Assembly: GCA_963555705.1 (NCBI GenBank)
Contig: OY743169.1
Location: 8,184,014 to 8,248,013 of the forward strand
DNA length: 64,000 bases
Source of the DNA: Ligustrum vulgare
Lineage: Eukaryota; Streptophyta; Magnoliopsida; Lamiales; Oleaceae
Direction: 5' to 3'
Below the pieces are notes generated by a model that was not told the origin of the DNA, made no database searches, and worked only from the letters and a program-made list of their open reading frames with translations. The translations under genes were made by a program, and so were the position numbers. Below are positions 46,701-52,700 of the stretch, one piece after another. The first letter of the stretch is position 1, and each line of letters starts with the position of its first letter.

Positions 46701-49700
46701 GAGGAACAAAATTGGATCTTGATTGTAAAATAGATACTAAAAAAGCCTTATTAACTTGGGCAGATTCAATGATACTATTCTTTTTATACAATAAAGATGA
46801 TACTTGGGAAAATACTGATAGAATGATAAATTTTTTAATAGCCTCTTTTGAAGGACATGTTAGAAATTGGTGGGAAGGAATAAGTAGTGATACAAAAACA
46901 TTAATAAGAAGAAATATACAGACAGAACTAATACAATCAGATAGAAAGGGAATAGAAAAATTAGTAGATTATATTGCGGATGAATTTTTATGAGAAAATT
47001 GGATAAGTAATTCTGAAGCAGAATCAATAAGAGAAAAAGATAATGCAAGAGTAAGATTAATAAATTTAACAATATGTGATGTGTAAAATTAAAGAATATA
47101 CTTGTGAATTTAAAGAATACTATTATGTCCAATTCTATAGTAATGAAAACCAAGAAGTATATAGAGATATGTATTACAATAAATTACCAGGTTCATGGGG
47201 AATATACTTTAAAATAGAATTTGAAAAATTTATTAGAGATAACCCTGGAACACCTAGAACATTAGGATCAAGGATAAAATTCTTATTTGAAAGATTAGCA
47301 TATATATGTCAACAAAGACAATTATTAAAGAAATCAGGAAAATTAACTAGAATATGTTGTGAAGATATGGAAAAACCTACTCAATGGGGATGTAACCCTG
47401 AAAGAAGAAAATATAATAATAAAAGAAAATTTAAAAATAGAAAATTTAAAAAATTCAGAAACTTCAGAAAAAGATATATAAAACCTAAGAGGAGATATTA
47501 CAAAAGAAGATATAATCCAAATAAAAAACAGAAAAATAAAATTTATAAGAAAGATAAAAGCCAATGCAAATGTTGGAATTGTGGAGAAATGTGACATATA
47601 AGCCCTGATTGTAACAAAAAGAAAGTTAAAATATTACAAAATGAATATCTAGAAATAGAAAGTGAACTAAGTGAAATATCAGATATTGAAGAACACTATG
47701 ATCAAGAAGTCTATATAAGCGAAACATATTCAGAAAGCAATGAATCAGAATCAGAATAAAGAAATAGAAGAAATAGAAACAAATAAGAACATATATAAGC
47801 AAGAATATGAAGGAATAGAAGGTTATGGATTAAAAATAACTTTTGATAATAATAAATTCAGAAAAATACAAAAATTATCTTTAGATTTGAAAATAGGAAA
47901 ATGGGAAATATTAGACAGAATATGGAAAAGAGAAAAAGTAGCAATAAATGAATATCATAAAATTGAAAGAGCAATAGATATTAGAACCACTCAAGGAACA
48001 CACAAATTAAATCTTTTAACAAAAAATACAGTTGCAGAATTATTAACAAAGATTAATAGAAAACAAAGTGAAAAGATTCAATATGTTTACTTAGCAAGTA
48101 TCCAAATAATGTTTAAATCCCTGTTTAGAGAAGGATTAGATTCGCCTTTGACTGTAAGTTTACATGATGGAAGAATTATAAATTTAAAAGACAGTCATTT
48201 AGGAACAGTAGAAGGAAATCTAGCATATAAGAAACTAATATTTACATGTTACCCAAAATATTGTATATCATTAAAAGATAGAAATTTTAATGAAGTTTTA
48301 GGATTACATTTCAAATTACATAAAGATGATATAATGGAACCAGGAGATAAAATTATGACTACAGAATACAGAGCATTATATACATTTACTAATTCTAATT
48401 ATGAAAACATTTATTCTAAAAAACCATATACAGAAATTCATAAAGAATGTAAAGATTTTGGTAAAGTTGTAGAACCAGATAAACAAATAAGTTTAGTTCC
48501 AAGAAATTATGAACTTACTATAACAAAAAATAAACCAGAAATCATAGAGTTACGAGAAGAAGAATACCCTAATAATAACATAACATTTGAAGATGACAGA
48601 TTAATTAGGAGATCAGCAAGTTTACCTAATAGAAAACAATTAGGAGAAACTAGTAATATAAAAGAAATAAAACTTAATAGAAATGCTGGAAATATGAAAA
48701 TAGAAGGTGAATATTTTAATGGAATAGAACATATAAAAGGATCAAATATATTAATTGACACAGGAGCTAGTGAATGTCATATAGCTTCAAATAGAAATAA
48801 AGGACTAATATCTCATAGAACCGATCCATATAGATATATAAATTTTGATGGACAAATACATATGACTGAACTTGAAGTAAAAGTACCAATAAAAATAGGA
48901 GGAATAAATCTCCTAGTACCATGTCATGTAGATAGTAGTATGGCAAATCCTCATGTATTATTAGGTATGAGCTTTCTAGATGGACTAGAAGATTATAGTA
49001 TAAAACGTGAAGGATTATATATAACCCATAATGGTCAAACTATACTATGCAGAAAGGCTGAATAAATGAATAACCAAATAAGTTTTGCATTAGCCGTTTA
49101 TATACAAGTTACAATTGTTGAAACAAATATAACAACATGTGCATTAATTAACACGGGAAGTGATATAACAATATTCAAAAGCTTCTTAATAAAATCATGG
49201 AATACTAATGGAAAAATAAAAATTACAGGAGTAACAGGAGAAAGTACTCATATAATTAATAGTGCTGATAAAATTGATATAATACTTTGGAGTAAACAAA
49301 TAGTTGTAAATAAAGTATATAATTATAACAAATTAGAATGTGATATATTACTAGGAAATGACTTTATACAACAATTTCAATATTATAAACAAAATAATTA
49401 CATGGTAATGTTACAAACACCTTGTGCACATTTACTAAAAATACCAAAAGAATTTAGACCTTACAGAGTTCAACTAACACAGCGTGGTGATAAATGGGAG
49501 AAAAAACCAATTATACAAAACGAAATAAAAAATAAAAGAATAATGTATAAAAAAGCCTTAAAAACAAACATAAAAACAAATATGGAAAAAATCATTGATC
49601 AACTAGAAAAAATTTGTGGAGAAAATCCACTATTATTTTGGAAACCACATCATCCAAAAGCTAAAATAGAATTAACAGAAAATGTTATTATAAGAGTTAG

Positions 49701-52700
49701 ACCAATGATGTATATCATACAAGATACACAAGAGTTTAAAACTCAGATAAAAGAATTACTTAATCAAAAATTAATCAGACCTAGTAATGGACCCCATAGT
49801 AGTCCAGCATTTATGGTCATGAAACATTCTGAACAAAAAAGAGGAAAAGCTAGAATGATGATAAATTATAAAGAATTAAACAAATATACTAAATTTGACG
49901 GATACTTTTTACCCAATAAAGAGGTACTAATAAATCTTGCAAAAGGAAAACAATATTATTCTAAATTTGATTGCAAATCAGGATTTTGGCAAGTAAAAAT
50001 GGAAGAAGAAAGTATTCAATATACAGCATTTAGTACACCTCAAGGTAAGTATGAATGGATGGTTATGCCATTTGGTTTAAAAAATGCACCACAAATATAT
50101 CAAAGAAGAATGTATAACATATTTAGAAAATTCAATGAATTCTTAATTGTCTATGTCGATGATATATTAATATGTTCTAATAATAGAGAGGAACATAGAA
50201 ACCATTTAATTAAATTTATAAATGAATGCAAAAAAGAAGGAATTGTTCTTTCAAAAAATAAAGCTATAATAGAAAAACAAGAAATTGATTTTCTTGGATT
50301 ATCAATAGATAAAAGAGGGATAAAATTACAAACCCATATATCTAAAAAGATAGAAAGTTTTCCAAACAAATTAGAATCAAAAGAACAAATACAAAAATTT
50401 TTAGGATGTTTAAATTATGCAGAAGGATTTATTGAAAATCTATCAAAAAAGAGACATAAAATTCAAATTTTACTCAGGAAAACAAATACCAAAGGATGGA
50501 GTGATGAACATACAGAAATTGTCAAATCACTAAAAGAAGAATGTAAAAATTTGCCAAAATTAAGATTACCAGATGAAAAAGATAATCTGATAGTTAATAC
50601 TGATGCCTCGGATAAGTATTGGGCAGCAATATTAAAAACAGATCTTAATGAAATTTGTAGATATTCAAGTGCAACGTTTAATCAAGCAGAAATAAATTAT
50701 ACCACTCATGAGAAAGAACTGTTAGCAATCATCAGAGGAATAAAGAAGTTTTCATTATTTTTATTATCTAAGAAATTCATTGTTGAAACTGATAATTCTT
50801 AAGTTGCAGGTTTAGTAAAAAATAAATTACCACCAGAACCTCAATATAGAAGGCTCCATAGATGGCAAGCCTATTTGGCATTTTATAATTTTGATGTAGT
50901 TTATATTAAAGGTGTTAATAATTATCTTGCGGACTTTTTAAGCAGGAATATTGAATTTGCAGATGGATAATATCAAAAGATCCCTAATAGATGCCAAAAA
51001 GCGAATGAACTTCCTCATGGAGGAAGCTGAAGATATAAAGCTTGGAATTGAACAACTTGCAGAAACTCTCCAAGGAAGTTTCAAGCAATTAATGGAAATC
51101 TCAACATTTCATCACAATTATACTAAAGAATTGAGCGATAACATAATTGAGATTGAATCTCAGTTTGAATCGTTGATTACCAAACAGGCTGATACCAAAC
51201 AGGTTATACCAAAAATACAAACAGGTACATCTTCTGGAAGCAGTGGTGGACCAACAATTAAAAGAGATGAACCAAGTCCCAAAAAAGTTGTTATAAATGA
51301 AGCCAGTCCTCGAAAAATCACAATCAATGCCAAAGATGAACATACAAGGGTAGTCAGAATTCGTGCTGAAGAGGAAGATGATTCCCCTTTTTTACCAAAA
51401 GAAAACGAATATAAAACCACTGTTGAAGTTATATATGAACTTCAAGAATGTGATTGCTATTACATTTCATCTGGAGACCATGTATACCCACGATTGATCG
51501 TTACCCAGGGAGGAGATCCCGTCATGACAAAAATGGCAGCTGATTATGGATTCTTGGATCTTATCTATCCAGGAAAAGATCTAAAAGAAATCGAAAAATT
51601 TGATGATTTACTAAAAGGAGAAATTTCAAAGTTTGCTCAAGGAAGATCCATATATTTAAAATTTTATTCAATCAGTCCTGAAATTGATGGAAGGATATAT
51701 TATCCTACTGAGCATATTATCACGAATGGGTATGTTGCTCGAAATTTTCAAATTGAAGTTGGAAAAAATACCAAGCCAGTACCAAACATTACAAGATCAT
51801 GGTTTAGATCCCGAAGGGTGTTGGGAATCAAAGTTCTCTACAATATTGCCAAAAATTTGTATGAGAAAAAATTCAAGTGCATATGCCAGTATAATGGATG
51901 GACCCTACTCACTAATGGAGGAAAAGAAAAATCAACAATCCTGCAAGAATACATCAATAAATTTGACACTCATCAAATCCATGGAAGCTTTGCCACTTTG
52001 CAAGAGGCGTGCATAGCCAGGAACTGCCCCACATGCCAAAGGAATTGATGGACAGGTGGAAGCTACTTGATGGATCTACTTCACATGCCAATAAATTGAT
52101 GGACAAGTGGAAGATATTCAATAGATCTACTTTAATTCAACAATGCAGAATAATGTAGGGGCCATACCAAGACCAAAAAAGAGAAGAATAAGTGTCCCTA
52201 TAATGTAAGGGTCATGTGATGTAATAAATAATGGAGGGACAGGTGTGTCCTTAGGTGAAAAAAAAAAAAAGTTGTAAAATTGTCAGGACAATGATGTAAG
52301 CAGTGATGTAATTGTGTCCAATGTAGTATTATAAATAGAGGCCTCCGGGCTAGTTGAAAGGCAGAACTGACTGGAGCACTCAGTTTGTGAGAAAGCCAAA
52401 AATCTTCTGTCTTTAAAAAATTCTCTTATCAATCTTGTTTCAATCTTCATATTATCAATAAAATCTCAATCTCCTTATCAAATTATGATGAGTTTCTAAA
52501 TTCTTGTCTTCTAAATCCTGTTTCCAAAAAGAAGATATATTATTAAGAAAACTCCCTACACTCTGTCCTAAAATATTTTCCATCTAAAACGTTATACAGT
52601 GAAGGCAACCAGGTTCAGCTAATAACCCGTGAAGGCAGGAAGCCATTGAAGGGTGTGGAGCAGAAACCTATAAGCTTGAAGGTCACTAATAATAGAAGGA

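Noticed and set aside
45995..47597. Minus-strand Ser/Phe/Leu-rich ORFs within the virus
   Set aside because: They arise from the A-rich coding strand read backwards and lack any motif.
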